NCBI GenBank assembly: GCA_963921195.1
Contig: OY992536.1
Span: forward strand, 328,183,038-328,247,037
Source of the DNA: Pegoplata infirma
Lineage: Eukaryota; Arthropoda; Insecta; Diptera; Anthomyiidae
DNA: 64,000 nucleotides
Direction: 5' to 3'
Part shown: positions 23,880-34,890 of the stretch, in pieces
Position numbering within the stretch: position 1 is the first letter of the stretch
How the letters are laid out: each line of letters begins with the position of its first letter
Position numbers and translations under genes: made by a program
The notes under the pieces: model-generated
Told to the model about the DNA's origin: nothing
Database searches by the model: none
The model's input: only the letters and a program-made list of their open reading frames with translations

Positions 23880-24195
23880 AACGGTCTCTGAAAGACTGTC
23901 GCAAACTTACTGGCCTAATTACGGGACACAATGCCTGTGCTCCTCATATGACGAGATTGGGTGTCTTATCAGACCCTCTTTGTGCAGCTTGTCTTGAGGA
24001 TGAGGATACAACAGAACACTACGTCTGTTATTGCCCAGCGTTCTCAAGAGCAAGACTGCGGATAATGGGCTCTGATATTTTGTCGATGGACATGGTCCAT
24101 GGACTTCCCTTGTCTGACTTTCCCATGCACTCGCCTAGCTTTCTTTCAAGGCTTGTACAACCCACCTTCAACTCAACTCATGGTCTCTGATTTAT
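23880..24195 (+). pseudogene. LINE ORF2 C-terminal fragment (zinc-knuckle end)
   Basis: Open frame for about 100 codons, including CRKLTGLITGHNACAPHMTR, then CAACLEDEDTTEHYVCYCPAF-type C-x2-C...H...C residues and FLSRL. This is the cysteine/histidine tail typical of jockey-superfamily (LOA-type) ORF2 proteins. The 3' end CAACTCAACTC matches the tail of the LINE copy at 26640-26695. Truncated at the 5' side. Confidence 0.65.
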
Positions 24196-24530
24196 ATTTA
24201 AGGTGGTACAAGGCCCACACAAAAAATAAGGGCTTTTCCAAGAAAAATCAAACCAAATGGCATATATGCCATTTTGTTAGCCTCCTTGCGTTTTTTCTTC
24301 GTGCCTAGTTTCAAAAAAATTAGCCTATTCGTTTTTTCGCTTTTTTTTCGTATGGTGGCAACACTAAAAATGTCTACTATTACAAAATTCATTAAACTCA
24401 TGAAAAACTCTTATGTTTAAAATTTCAGCCATATCGGTCCAAAACTTTGGCTGTAATAATTTATGGCCTAAAAAGTGCTTAAAATTACCCAGTGTGCGAT
24501 GGAAAAGAAGCAGGCGTAAGGACTAACCCA

Positions 24531-24800
24531 ATGTCTGATCAAATCAAGCTAAGTGGTGCGGCTCGGAAACGTCTGAAGATTTATCTGGATGATGGTATTG
24601 ACATCGAGGTGGCTCGCAGGCTTTTTAAGAATCCAATGCGTGAAGCTCGGAACGAGTTGCAGGAACTTACATCAAATATAAAAAGGATAGGATCGGATGG
24701 GTTTACTCCAACAGAAATAAAAAACCTCCTAAAATCGGCCGCTGAGCTGCAGTTAAACCAGCGTTGCCGACCATACAAAGGGAACCTTCTCCACCTTTAA
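24531..24800 (+). pseudogene. LINE ORF1 (gag-like) N-terminal fragment
   Basis: MSDQIKLSGAARKRLKIYL followed by DDGIDIEVARRLF resembles the conserved start of ORF1 in LOA-type elements (SGA.RKR pattern with a small helix-turn-like segment). From about 24754 the correct reading shifts to another frame (TKGTFSTFKKIVTSTKIGII), so ORF1 is broken by a frameshift. The ATG at 24531 is preferred over earlier non-ATG starts. Confidence 0.5.
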
Positions 24801-26568
24801 GAAAATCGTCACTAGTACGAAGATTGGTATAATACCGCCTGATTTCCCTAAGTCAAGATGGTCAAACAATCAACTTAAGGTCATTCAGGAAGCTATATTT
24901 GGCAATATTGTGGTGCTCAGAAAAGGTACTGTGAAACCTAGTTTCTATAACTGTACCTTTAAGCCTGGTTGGCAGTGGCTCAGGGATCATGCCCCTACTC
25001 TACATCCATGTAGCGAGGCCGTAATACAAGTTGTAGCGGAAGACGAAGTGGCAAGGACCAGGTCTTTATTGGCTACTTCCCTTGAGATGCTAAAGAGTGG
25101 TGGAGATATCCTTGTGAAGAATCTTGAAAGAATCTTCTTGGCCAGTCTGGCCCATGGTTATGTTCCATCATCCTGGTGCGATGTCAAAGTCGTCTTTATT
25201 CCCAAACCGCGAAAGGAGGACTACACTTTGCCGAAAAGTTTCAGACCAATCAGTTTGTCTTCTTTCCTACTGAAAAGTCATGAACGAATGGTGGAAAAAT
25301 TCATAAGGTCGGTAGCATTAGTCGAGTGCCCCTTAAATACTCAGCAACATGCGTACCAAAGTGGTAGATCTTGTGAGTCGGCACTTCATGATCTTGTTTT
25401 AAAGATTGAGAAGGGCCTTGATAAACAAAACTACACTTTGGGTGTATTTGTGGATATTGAGGGAGCCTTTGATAATGCCACCTTTGACTCTATGAAGGCT
25501 TCGGCTGAAGAGCATGGTGTGGATCCAGTTCTTGTCAAATGGATCCACTTTATGCTCTCTAATAGATTGTTGACCACTGAAAGTCAGTGGGGCACAAAAG
25601 TCACGGTTGAGGTAAACAGAGGCTGCCCCCAAGGAGGTGTTCTCTCTCCGCTACTATGGTGTTTTGTGGTCGACTCACTTCTGGTGGAAATACAGTCTCT
25701 GGGTGTTCACGTACAGGCATATGCGGACGATGTGTGTGCATTAGTTTCTAGAAATTCTCTTGAAATTGTCTGCAATAATATGCAGACTGTTATAGACTTG
25801 ATGGACAACTGGTGCAACAGGCATGGACTGTCCGTGAATCCAGCTAAGACAACACTCGTGTTGTTTACGCGAAGGACCAAACACAAGGGTCTTAAGCTTC
25901 CTACGCTGAAGGGTGTTACTCTTCAACTGTCCACAGATGTAAAGTATTTAGGGGTAACTCTGGATAATAAACTAATGTGGACGAAACATGTTGAACTTAA
26001 GGTATCACGGGCGCACCGTATTTTCTGGCAGTGTCGGAGAGCTTTTGGGAAAACGTGGGGTCTAAAACCTGCGGGGGTTCACTGGATGTACCTAGCGGTC
26101 ATTAGACCTTTTGTGACGTACGCGGCGGTGGTCTGGTGGCCGAGAACGGTAGTTAAATCTACACGGGCTCTACTGGACGGACTACAAAGAGCAGCTTGCT
26201 TGGGGATTACAGGTGCTATGAGCACTACACCAGGTGCAGCTCTTAACGCCATGTTGGACGTGCTTCCCTTGGATCTACATATCCAAGGGGTAGCCATGAA
26301 ATCTCTGTGCAGACTCCGTAAAAATGGATCATGGCATGGAGACTACAATGCAGGACATGGTCAACTGTTTAATAGGCTTTCGGAACTTTGTCCGATGTTT
26401 GATATGCCCTTAGACAGTATGACTACTTGCATAGAGTTTGGTAGGAAGTTCAGTGTTAAATTTCCGAGAAGGGAAGACTGGTGTGATCCAGATAAACTTC
26501 TCAGAAATTACTCTGATACCTTCTATACGGACGGTTCTAGTACAAGCACCTTTCACTTTCTTTAAACT
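24754..26568 (+). pseudogene. ORF1-to-reverse-transcriptase fusion, 604 codons open
   Basis: Open without a stop from 24754 to 26565. The first 100 codons are ORF1-like (NNQLKVIQEAIFGNIVVLR, FKPGWQWLRDHAP). The frame then continues into a LINE reverse transcriptase: VFIPKPRKEDYTLPKSFRPI, CPLNTQQHAYQSGRSCESAL, VFVDIEGAFDN, RGCPQGGVLSPLLW, the catalytic QAYADDV, NPAKTTLVLFTRR and KYLGVTLD. It ends at the RNase H start FYTDGSS, then FHFL and a stop. The endonuclease is absent. The junction lies near RTRSLLATSLEML. No ATG-initiated start fits the fusion. Confidence 0.75.
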
Positions 26569-26722
26569 TTCTCTCATTCTTTACTAATCTTTCCTTCTAG
26601 GGTATGGTACAATGGACTATTTTAAGTCTGAGCGCCATGGACTCGCCTAGCTTTCTTTCAAGGCTTGTACAACCCACCCTCAACTCAACTCAACTCCCTT
26701 GAGAAGGCTGATAAGTTCACAC

Positions 26723-27356
26723 TCAAAAAAATATGACAGTAGATTCCACTACAAAAGACAGTTAAAACAACTATATTTTTTGTTGTTTAGGCGTCCACTA
26801 TAAATTTGCGAATGAGTAATATTAATTGCATAAATATTCGTCACACGCTCTGTTGACACAAAGAAATACAAGCAAATAACAAAATTGTTATGAAATTTAA
26901 AGTTCAAATGCGATTTTCTCGAAAAAAAAGATGAACGTGTTTCTGATTTTTTTTGTGTGGATGGACAAACATCTAAACTTTTAAAAAAATAAATAAAAAA
27001 AAAAAGTGGCCGGATTTTTGATAAATTGACTTTTTTAAAAAATGGAAAATTTCAGAACGGGTTCTGAAAATTTTCCAAAAAAAAAATTTTAATCGATAGC
27101 CCATACAAAACTATATAAGAACGTAAATTTTTGACATTGTGGTGCATTCCGATTTAATGTGATAAATATTTAATCAAGGCAACTCGCCACAAATTTCACC
27201 ATTTTTTCAATATTTGACCACGCCTCCTAAGCCCAGTTTTCGAAAATTTGAAAAACCAAAAACGCAATTTTCTTAGTTACATATAGGGCTATCCAAACAA
27301 CCTATTCAGAAATTTACGGGACACATGTTTTTTTTCGCTGGACATTTGGTGTGGAA
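26723..27356. repeat. MITE ends: a CACTC-end left terminus and a GCATTC-end element
   Basis: CACTCAAAAAAATATGACAG at 26723 resembles the left end of the CACTC family but no right end follows. GGTGTGGAATGCCTCA at about 27341-27356 is the terminus also seen in the 6601-7236 foldback, and GGTGCATTCC near 27142 may be its other end. No gene seen. Confidence 0.4.
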
Positions 27357-27444
27357 TGCCTCATATATAAACAAGTATAAAACGGCTTTTGTGTTTTGTA
27401 ACCCAACTGTTATTTCGTTTTAATATATTATTTTTAAAAAAATC

Positions 27445-28550
27445 GTTAACCCTTCTTGGCAGGGGGTCAAAAATGACCCAGGTCGCCCACTGCATACCTA
27501 GTACGGCGAAAGCAACTAATTCGTCAACATCGAGGAAATCTGGCAAAGAAGTGCACCAGAATTCCTCGTCCCACGTCCAAAGAAAATTTGTTCCCATATT
27601 TGCTCAATTACACTACTCTACAAAAATATTGGCATTTTCATTTTTTGCGGGACAAGCCCTCAAAAAAGAAAATTTTTTAAAATTGGAAAAGTGTATGTTA
27701 AAGTTATTCATATTTTTTTTATTCGAATTCCCAATAAAATTACCTAACTTTTGCAAGAAATCCGGGCTAGATATGATCAAGGATACCATCAGGACATTAA
27801 AAGGAAGTTCAAAATGTCCTTTTTTTGGTTATGTCCTAATAAGTATCCGAATTGTAAATTTGACACTCCAATAAAGAGAACCTGGGCTAAAATCCAAATC
27901 TATTGAGTATATCCAGAAATATTTGTAAAAGAAGTCAAAATTTTGAATCAAATCTGCATATTATTTTTCATACATTTTTTCGTACCAATTTTTACTAAAA
28001 TTAAACAAAAAAAATAAAACAGTTTTTTTGTTTTTTTTGCAGAATTTAGGTAATTTTATTGGGAGTTCGAATAAAAAAAATGAATAACTTTAACATACAG
28101 GCGATTTGATATAACTTTTCTGATAACAGATTCGTATTAAGTTTTTAATGAATTCTTTTTTAGTTGTTCATTTGTAGCCGACGAAAATTTCTTGAATCAA
28201 ATTAGAAAATTCAATCAGAATTTGTCAAATACACTCTCAAATTCAATCAGAATCTACCAATACTCACTCCCAAAAATATTTTTCTGCGGACAATTAGAAA
28301 AGAAAATGGACTTACTTGCATCCACGGGAACACATTTGAAAATTAGTGAATTTCTTTTTTGGAGACTGCACAAGAGCTTGGACATGCTTTGGTAATTGTA
28401 AACAAAACAGGTTCATAAAAATTCATGAATGTATTTTAAAAATAAAAAATAAAAAAATGAGATTTGACACTTGTTTCGGGAAAAACCAAAACAAAACAAA
28501 CAAAACAACCGATTTTGAAGTCAAAAAAAACCTTGCCCTACAGGTCCATT
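27445..28550. other. Non-coding AT-rich stretch with one piggyBac-like end
   Basis: TTAACCCTTCTTGGCAGGGG near 27446 has the TTAA-CCCT start of piggyBac-type elements; a matching single end in reverse lies at 53700-53719. No partner end was found nearby. The open frames here show no recognisable protein. Confidence 0.35.
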
Positions 28551-29165
28551 TTTTTATACCTTCCACTTAGTGATAGAGGGTATATATAAGTTTGTCATTC
28601 CGTTTGTAACTCATCGAAATATCGGTCTAGGACCTCATAAAGTATATATATTCATGATCCCCGATCGATTTTAAGACATTCTAGCGATGTCCGTCTGTCC
28701 GTCTGTCTGTGGAAATGGTGATCACGACCAATATACTTAACGGATATGACTGAAACTTAACATATTTATTGGAAGTTCTCCTGAGAAGTTTGGTATTGCA
28801 TTTGAGCGATATCAGTTTAGCGGTTCAAAAGTTATGAACGAAAATGTAAGGACACCTCAAAAATTTTAGTACACTCAACATAACCTAAAAATACAAAATG
28901 CTTTAATTCGGCTGCTGGTTGAGATATATGAATATAAGTAATTGAACACCAAATGGTATTTAAACAAGTACGAACATATTTTTTGACAAAAAAAAAAGAA
29001 AAAAAAATCGTGGATTTTTTTTTACCAAATTTTTTTTTCCGCCGATTTTTTTTTCAAAATTTTTATTTTTTTTTTTTTCCTTTTAAAAAAAGTTTTTGCA
29101 ATAACCTTTTTGAAATTGTGGTGAGTATCACTACATTCGGCAAGGCCGAATTTAACATTTTTACT
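28550..29165 (-). repeat. Calyptrate-type interspersed repeat, inverted copy
   Basis: Reads in reverse relative to 1961-2499: GTCATTCCGTTTGTAACTC, ATCGAAATATCGGTCTAGG, GATGTCCGTCTGTCCGTCTG, then a long divergent part ending CATTCGGCAAGGCCGAATTT. Non-coding. Confidence 0.6.
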
Positions 29166-30347
29166 TGTTGTTGTTAATATTGACCCTAAAAGGCAACTTT
29201 TCCGAACCCGACGATTTTGAAATTCGAAAAAACTTAAATTTTCTCCACCCTAACGTGAAATCAAATTAACTTCATAATTATCAACAAAAACCCAACTGAA
29301 GTTCTTATTAATGCAGCTAAGGATTTAAGCCTTAAGAAACCTAAAAACTAATAGAAAACAGAATAGAAATATGAACTCATTTATGAACGAAAAAAATATC
29401 GTAATGTTAATGAACAGGGACAGGACCTTCATGCGCTAAAAAACTATGTTTTAAGCGCATATTTTATGCACTAAAAAGTCTTGAAATATGCACTAAAAAT
29501 CTTAAAATATGCACTAAAAATCATAAATATCCACTTTTATTAAAAAAAAAAACACATAACATTCGAATTCAGTCTGGCATTGTACACACAAAAAAATAAA
29601 AAATGAGTTTTGATTAAAAATTGCTCATATCGATTAAAATGTTAATTAGATTTGCTCTAATTAAAAAAATGATAAGTAATTAAAGAAATTAATAAAAATT
29701 TAAAACTGAAAATAATTAAAAAAGTAATTAATAGTATTAAACAAATTAATAAAAATTATTGCTCAAAACCAGTACAAAATTACGCCCACTTAAAAAAAAA
29801 AAAAAACAAATACGAATTAAAAACAAAAATGTGTTTATTATTAACAAAATAAAAACTTATTAAATATAATAAATAAATATTTAAAGCATCAAAAATGTGT
29901 TTGATTAGATTTTTGTGTCATTTTCCTCCGTTGTTGTTTGCCGTTTACCAAGATCTTTGTTTTATTTTTATACTAATATTCACTTTTTTCATTTATTTAT
30001 TCAATTTTAATTGTTCTCGTTTTTTTTTAAATAACAAAATTAATACCGATTCAGATATAAATTTGATAAAACCCATTTTCATTAATTTAATCTTTATAAA
30101 AATATATTTTCACTTTTTCTGTTTTGTATTGCATGTAGGGCTGTCAAACGGGATCGGTTTTTTAAAATCCCGGGATTCGGGATTTAAAAATCGAAATCCC
30201 GGGATCCCGGGATTTTTCGGGATCACGGGATTTTTCGGGATCCCGGGATTTTTCGGGATTCCGGGATTTTTCGGGATTAAATTTTTTTGATTATAAAAGT
30301 AAAAAAATAGTAGACTCTTTATGTTTCAATTTTATTGTGCATATTAA

Positions 30348-30424
30348 GGGGCTACTGTGTGTTAGTTGGTAGCGTGCTAGCCTATTAAGCAGGGAGTCGT
30401 GGGTTTGATTCCCACGAAAACCCT
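30348..30424 (+). other. tRNA-like module A in hAT copy 1
   Basis: GTTAGTTGGTAGCG resembles a pol III A box / D arm. An anticodon-like arm CTAGC-CTATTAA-GCAGG would show anticodon AUU. The T arm GTGGG-TTTGATT-CCCAC is perfect and holds a B-box match. The acceptor stem does not pair, so this is a tRNA-derived (SINE-like) sequence and not a working tRNA. Sister copy at 59711-59788. Confidence 0.6.
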
Positions 30425-30893
30425 TAGGTCGATTTCGCTACAACGAAATTTTTTATTTAAAAAAAATGATTTCTAATTATTCTTATTGTTATTTAAAGGC
30501 AATTAAAAAATTAAGTATACGCCACTTATGCAGTTTTCAAGTAATTATTAGTATTAAATATTTAGCAATGAACTAAAAAAGGGGGGTTTGTTATGGAAAA
30601 TGACAACTTTAATTTGCTTTTGGTTTCATCCCATTCCGATTATGGTTGTTGCACTGTATAATTTTAAAACTAATTTAAAGAAAATTTAAAATATGTAATA
30701 AAAAGATTTAAAGGGGAAATGTAATAATATAATACATTAGACTTGCATTTTTTTGTATAAAAAGATTTTTTCTTCCAATTTTGAACGTCCCGGAAAATTT
30801 TTATTCTCCTAGACCTAAAACTTATGTACAAATTCGAGGCCAATCGGATTAAATTTACCCGTGGCGCCCATCGATCAAAGTTTGAGTGTTTTA

Positions 30894-31569
30894 GGGCTTA
30901 ATTTTGTAAATCACTCGCGTTGAACGCATCACCAACGTTAACGTGAACGCGAGGCTCAAAAAGTGCAATTTTGTAAATCACTACGTTATTGCGTTCAATT
31001 ATTACGTCATCATTTGAAATGTCAATTATATTTGAATCAGTGTTGCCAGACATTCTAAAATTAATAAAATTTGCCACCCATTTTGTAGGGGATACACACC
31101 CATTATCGTGGGGAAACACATATATATGATAAGGCAACACCTGCAAAGAGAATATTTGAGAAAAAAGAGAACAAAAAAAAATAACAAAAATTAGTTGAAA
31201 AAAGCAATAAAAATCACAACGAGACGCTTTGCTATTTTCGATGTTTTTCTTCTGCCGGAGAATTTTTTTTTACACATTTATTACTTTTTTGTTGTATATT
31301 TACATATTCCAACATTATTTATTTATTTTTTGCTATTTAAAAGCATATTTGTTACATCAACGCCCCAAAATTTCAAGTGGTAATTTTGACACTTCGAGTG
31401 ATGAAAAACACTCTCTTGCGTTTTACAAAATTCCATTTTCCATACAATTTGTTCTACAAATACGTAAGTCAACGCGAAAAAAACAGCTGTTCAGTGCTCG
31501 CGTTTTACAAAATAGAAAATTGTCCAACGCGAGATAAAAAGCCGCGTTGCGTTTTACAAAATTAGGCCC
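30894..31569. mobile_element. PIF/Harbinger-like MITE nested in hAT copy 1
   Basis: Ends GGGCTTAATTTTGTAAA and (complement) GGGCCTAATTTTGTAAA; 3-bp target duplication TTA (30891-30893 and 31570-31572). hAT copy 2 has the empty site (TTTTTTAGAAAATTTTCGCC at about 60245). The TTA duplication and GGGC end are the Harbinger pattern. It holds an 82-codon minus-strand frame (30898-31146) that I do not recognise. Confidence 0.8.
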
Positions 31570-31621
31570 TTAGAAAATTTTCGCCAAAACCTGCAAACTT
31601 TGGTCAAAGGGCTCCGTGACT

Positions 31622-31682
31622 GTGGCTTAATGGTTAGTGCATTGGACTATTATTCAGCAAGCCTGGGCAGAATTCTCAGCTC
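31622..31682 (+). other. tRNA-like module B in hAT copy 1
   Basis: GTGGCTTAATGGTTAGTGC matches a D-arm/A-box pattern, and CTGGG-CAGAATT-CTCAG folds as a T arm (one G-U pair) with a weak B box. Same orientation as module A. Sister copy at 60287-60345 keeps the T-arm pairing. Confidence 0.5.
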
Positions 31683-32067
31683 AACAAAATTCGTGGCCAG
31701 CTTCGTTGAAAATTCAAAAAAAAGTTTAAGTTTTAATTTGTTGATGTAAATGTAACAATATTTGAACAAAATTTTATTTTTAAAAATAAATTCTCATACA
31801 TTTTTAATACTTAAAAAATCCCGGGATTTGAGCTTAAAAATCCCGGGATTCGGGATTCATTTTATGACAAAAATCCCGGGATTTCGGGATTGACAGCCCT
31901 AATTGCATGTGTAAGAAGAAGCATGCAAAAAAAGTCAGAGATGTTTACATACAAAACAATTAAACATTTTAATTATATCAAATTTTGAATTCTATTAAAA
32001 CTTTTAATTAAAAAATGTTCCTTGTTATTTTTTTCTGTGTAAGCTTAGATATTCATATAAACAGTTA

Positions 32068-32503
32068 GGGTTTTCACAGTGACGATTAAATTTGCCATTT
32101 TTAGTTTGGTATTTGGCAAATGTGCCAAACGTCAAAAAAATGCCAATTTGAATGTGGCATATTTTTCTTAAAATGCCCAACTCAAACCTTGTCTAAAAAC
32201 AAAATGCCATTGTGCAAATAAAAAAAAACGTAAAAATGACAACAGCTGTGATTGTTTATGCTGAAATTTCGAACGCGGCAACAAAAACATTTATACAAAA
32301 AGAAACATACACATTTTTTGTGTTTATTTTAAAATTGTGAGTGTAAAAAGTTAATTAAAGTTATTTTGTGCAAATTATTAACGAAAAGTGCGCTCACGAT
32401 ATGTAAAGAAAAAATGGTGGCAAATACTTGACGTTTAGTAAAATGGCAAATTTGCCAAATACCCAACTAAAAAAGGCAAATTTAATCGTTATTGTGAAAA
32501 CCC
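32068..32503. mobile_element. Long-inverted-repeat MITE with TTTGCCAAAT motifs
   Basis: The left arm GGGTTTTCACAGTGACGATT and right arm (complement) GGGTTTTCACAATAACGATT continue as TTTGGCAAA for about 55 bp. No clear target duplication. Non-coding. Confidence 0.65.
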
Positions 32504-33260
32504 CAAGTGTGTATTAAATGTTGTTAAAAAAATAAAAATTATCTTAAAAAATTTAATAATTTTTTTTTGCTTTAATACAAAAAAAAGTATATATCATAAA
32601 AAAAAAATTTAAAAATAGCTAAACATACTAAAAAGAAGCTTAAAAAACTAAAGTTTGTACAAAATATGACCAAAAAATATGCATTTATAGCGAAATAATA
32701 GCAAAATATGCAAAAATATGCATTTTAAGCAAAAATATGCACTAACGAATCGATGCCATTTTTAAGTAAATTCATTGATTCGCAAAGATATTTTGTTTAT
32801 ACTGTTCTATAACCAAAGGGCAAAAAACACACATTTGCATGAAAGTCCTCTCCTTGTTGACCAAATTTTTACAAGCTTTTTGCTAATATTAGCAAAAATA
32901 AATTGTATTTTTTTTTTTTTTAAGAAAACTTAAAATTGCGCTATCTTGGAAACTAAGCCAGATAGAGCAAAATTCTCGGGCTCTCTAGAATCGCCGCGGC
33001 CGGTCCTCTTCACATGTATGGACCCTAATGGGTCCTAACTTTGGATCCAAAAAAGTTAGCATTCCCGAAAATTTTAAAATGCTCATATCTCGGTAAATAT
33101 TGCCGAAACAACAAAAAGTCCAAAAGCATTTTTGTAGCTCTCAACACGTAGAACAAGAAAAAAAGCTCTCCGAGTAATATTTTTAAAGTTATCGAGTTTT
33201 TTAATTCTCAACACCCCAGTGGTCCCTAAAAATCACGTATCTCAAAAACTAAACAAGGTA

Positions 33261-33951
33261 CACTCAAAAAAAAACCTTGTAAAGTTACCAAAAAATCTCG
33301 TGATTTTACGAGGCTATTCTCGTAAAATATGACGTAGGTAAAATTCTCGTAAAATTACGAGGATTTCCTCGTAATTTTGAATGCGCCATAAATTGGTAAA
33401 ATAACCAATTTTATTGGTAAAAATATTGTTATAAAACCGGAAAAATAAAAAAAATAAAATGTTAAACTTACAAGAAAAAATGGTAAATATATTTAAAAAA
33501 ATGGTAACCAAAATGGTAAATTTACAATTTTTTTTATTGTTAAACAACATAAATCATCGTAATAAAATCATTTTTGTAAAATAACTGTTTTTTGTAAATT
33601 AACTAGAATCCTCGTAATCAATTTTTCAAAATTTTTTCAACTTTTTTAAAAATATTTTTCAATAAAAAAAAAAAAAAAATTACAAAAAAAAACAGTTTTT
33701 TTGTAATTCAACTAGAATCCTCGTAATAAAAACTTTGTTGTAAAATTACAGTTTTTTTTTGTAAAATAACCTTTCAAAATTGTAGAAAACAATTACAAAA
33801 ATAAACTTGTAAAATTACCAATAAAACTGTAGTTCTCGTTTGAGCAAAGTACAAGATTTTTTGTGAAAAAACAAGGAAAATTGTTAAATATTGGTAGAAC
33901 GGGATTACAAGGCATTTTACCAGGCGTTTTACCAGTTTATTTTTTTGAGTG
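33261..33951. mobile_element. CACTC-end MITE with CTCGTAAAATTACGAG motifs
   Basis: Starts CACTCAAAAAAAAACC and ends (complement) CACTCAAAAAAATAAAC, with TA on both sides. The interior has palindromic TCGTAAAATTACGAGG blocks. Same terminal type as 20764-21695 but a different interior. Confidence 0.65.
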
Positions 33952-34229
33952 TAGAGCGAAACGGACACAAATTTTGGATCAAAAACTATGACGATTTTTA
34001 AGGAACCCGACTAAGTCTAGGCCCAAGAGGTCCAAACCCCAATGGGGTCCTTAAATGTGTATGAACTAAGTTGAAATAAAAAAAAATTCAGTTACTAATT
34101 TTTTGCAAAATATTTTTGATAATTTTACCAAAAAAATTGTGGGTTCAAAATCAGCAAATTTTCTTGTAGGTTTACAAGCTTTTTTTTTTTGCCAACATTA
34201 CAGTTTTTTTTTTTTTTTTAGTGAACCAC

Positions 34230-34600
34230 AATCGGAGTGGGCTAAAACCAAAAGCAAATAAAAGATAACATTGTCCATAACAAAACCCTCAATTTTTTTT
34301 AGTTTACTGCGAGATGTTTCTTACACTCATTTGAAGTTTGTGAACCATAATTTGCACAGTGCAAATGAAAGTTGACACTTTCCATAACAAAACCCCAAAG
34401 TTTTTTTTTTTAATTTAGGTCGAATTTTTTAACACGCATTCGAATTTGGTAAACTACATATAATTATACTACTAATTATTTTAAAACTGTATAAGAGGCG
34501 TATACTTAATTTTATGAATTGCATTTAAATAACAATCATACGCAAATGTGCACAGCCATTCAGAATGTACTGAACCAATTGCAGCGAAATTCATACCAGT
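34230..34600 (-). repeat. Diverged copy of the hAT-borne SINE-like body
   Basis: Read on the minus strand it contains AATTAAGTATACGCCTCTTA, TTGTTATTTAAATGCAATT and GGGTTTTGTTATGGAAA, matching the sequence that follows tRNA-like module A at 30480-30620. This shows the module body also exists outside the hAT elements. Confidence 0.5.
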
Positions 34601-34760
34601 TATAGCTAACGTAATTTTGAGATTAAGTTTGGATGCTGGACCTCACATGTCCAACAAGGCCACATCCACGGGCCACTAAAATAGTACATATTAAGTATAC
34701 AAAAGCTTTAAATGATTTAAAATCACCAACTTCAAATGCGTGTAAAAAAATCTCATACTA

Positions 34761-34890
34761 AAGGCCTATTCACACCTGAGGTGAAATCTCTTTCGTACGA
34801 GATTTCGATCATATGGTCTGTATCATTTTATACACAACCATATGATCAAAATCTCGTTCGAACGAGATTTCACCTCAGGTGTGAATTGGG
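34761..34890. mobile_element. Short palindromic MITE (130 bp)
   Basis: TATTCACACCTGAGGTGAAA on the left pairs with TTTCACCTCAGGTGTGAA on the right, enclosing GAGATTTCGATCATATGGT and its complement. It would fold into a near-complete hairpin. Confidence 0.7.

Larger units (their letters stand above)
24490..26700 (+). mobile_element. LOA/jockey-type LINE, rearranged, non-autonomous copy
   Basis: Order: ORF1 start region, a frameshift near 24750, ORF1 C-terminal part, then directly the reverse transcriptase of ORF2 with no endonuclease. The first residues of RNase H (FYTDGSS) break off at 26565, and a 3' tail from about 26638 (ACTCGCCTAGCTTTC...CTCAACTCAACTCAACT) is joined after a second deletion. 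The 3' tail repeats that of the fragment ending at 24195. Three deletions or shifts make it unable to move by itself. Confidence 0.75.
30136..31901. mobile_element. hAT-type element, copy 1, with tRNA-like cargo
   Basis: Ends TAGGGCTGTCAA and TTGACAGCCCTA, with perfect 8-bp target duplications ATTGCATG (30128-30135 and 31902-31909). Subterminal blocks of ATCCCGGGATTTTTCGGGAT lie at both ends. Two tRNA-like modules (30348-30424 and 31622-31682) lie inside, as in copy 2 (59513-60911). A Harbinger-type MITE (30894-31569) is inserted in it. No transposase ORF. Confidence 0.85.
29585..32039. mobile_element. CACA-end MITE hosting a nested hAT and Harbinger MITE
   Basis: Ends CACACAAAAAAATAAA and (complement) CACAGAAAAAAATAAC, flanked by TA on both sides. 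The interior is ATTAAAA-rich. It is interrupted at 30136-31901 by a hAT element. Same family of ends as 35748-37564 and 45686-45858. Confidence 0.65.

Noticed and set aside
27389..27874. 161-codon plus-strand ORF
   Set aside because: Poly-K/F composition from A/T runs and no conserved segment; most likely chance.
29895..30290. 131-codon ORF ending in GIPGFFGIPGFFG repeats
   Set aside because: The repeated part is the CGGGATTTTTCGGGAT subterminal block of the hAT element read in frame; the start is AT-rich noise.
30348..30424. Functional tRNA-Asn (anticodon AUU)
   Set aside because: Acceptor stem does not pair, the anticodon arm has a mismatch, and the sequence is repeated inside a mobile element; treated as tRNA-derived.
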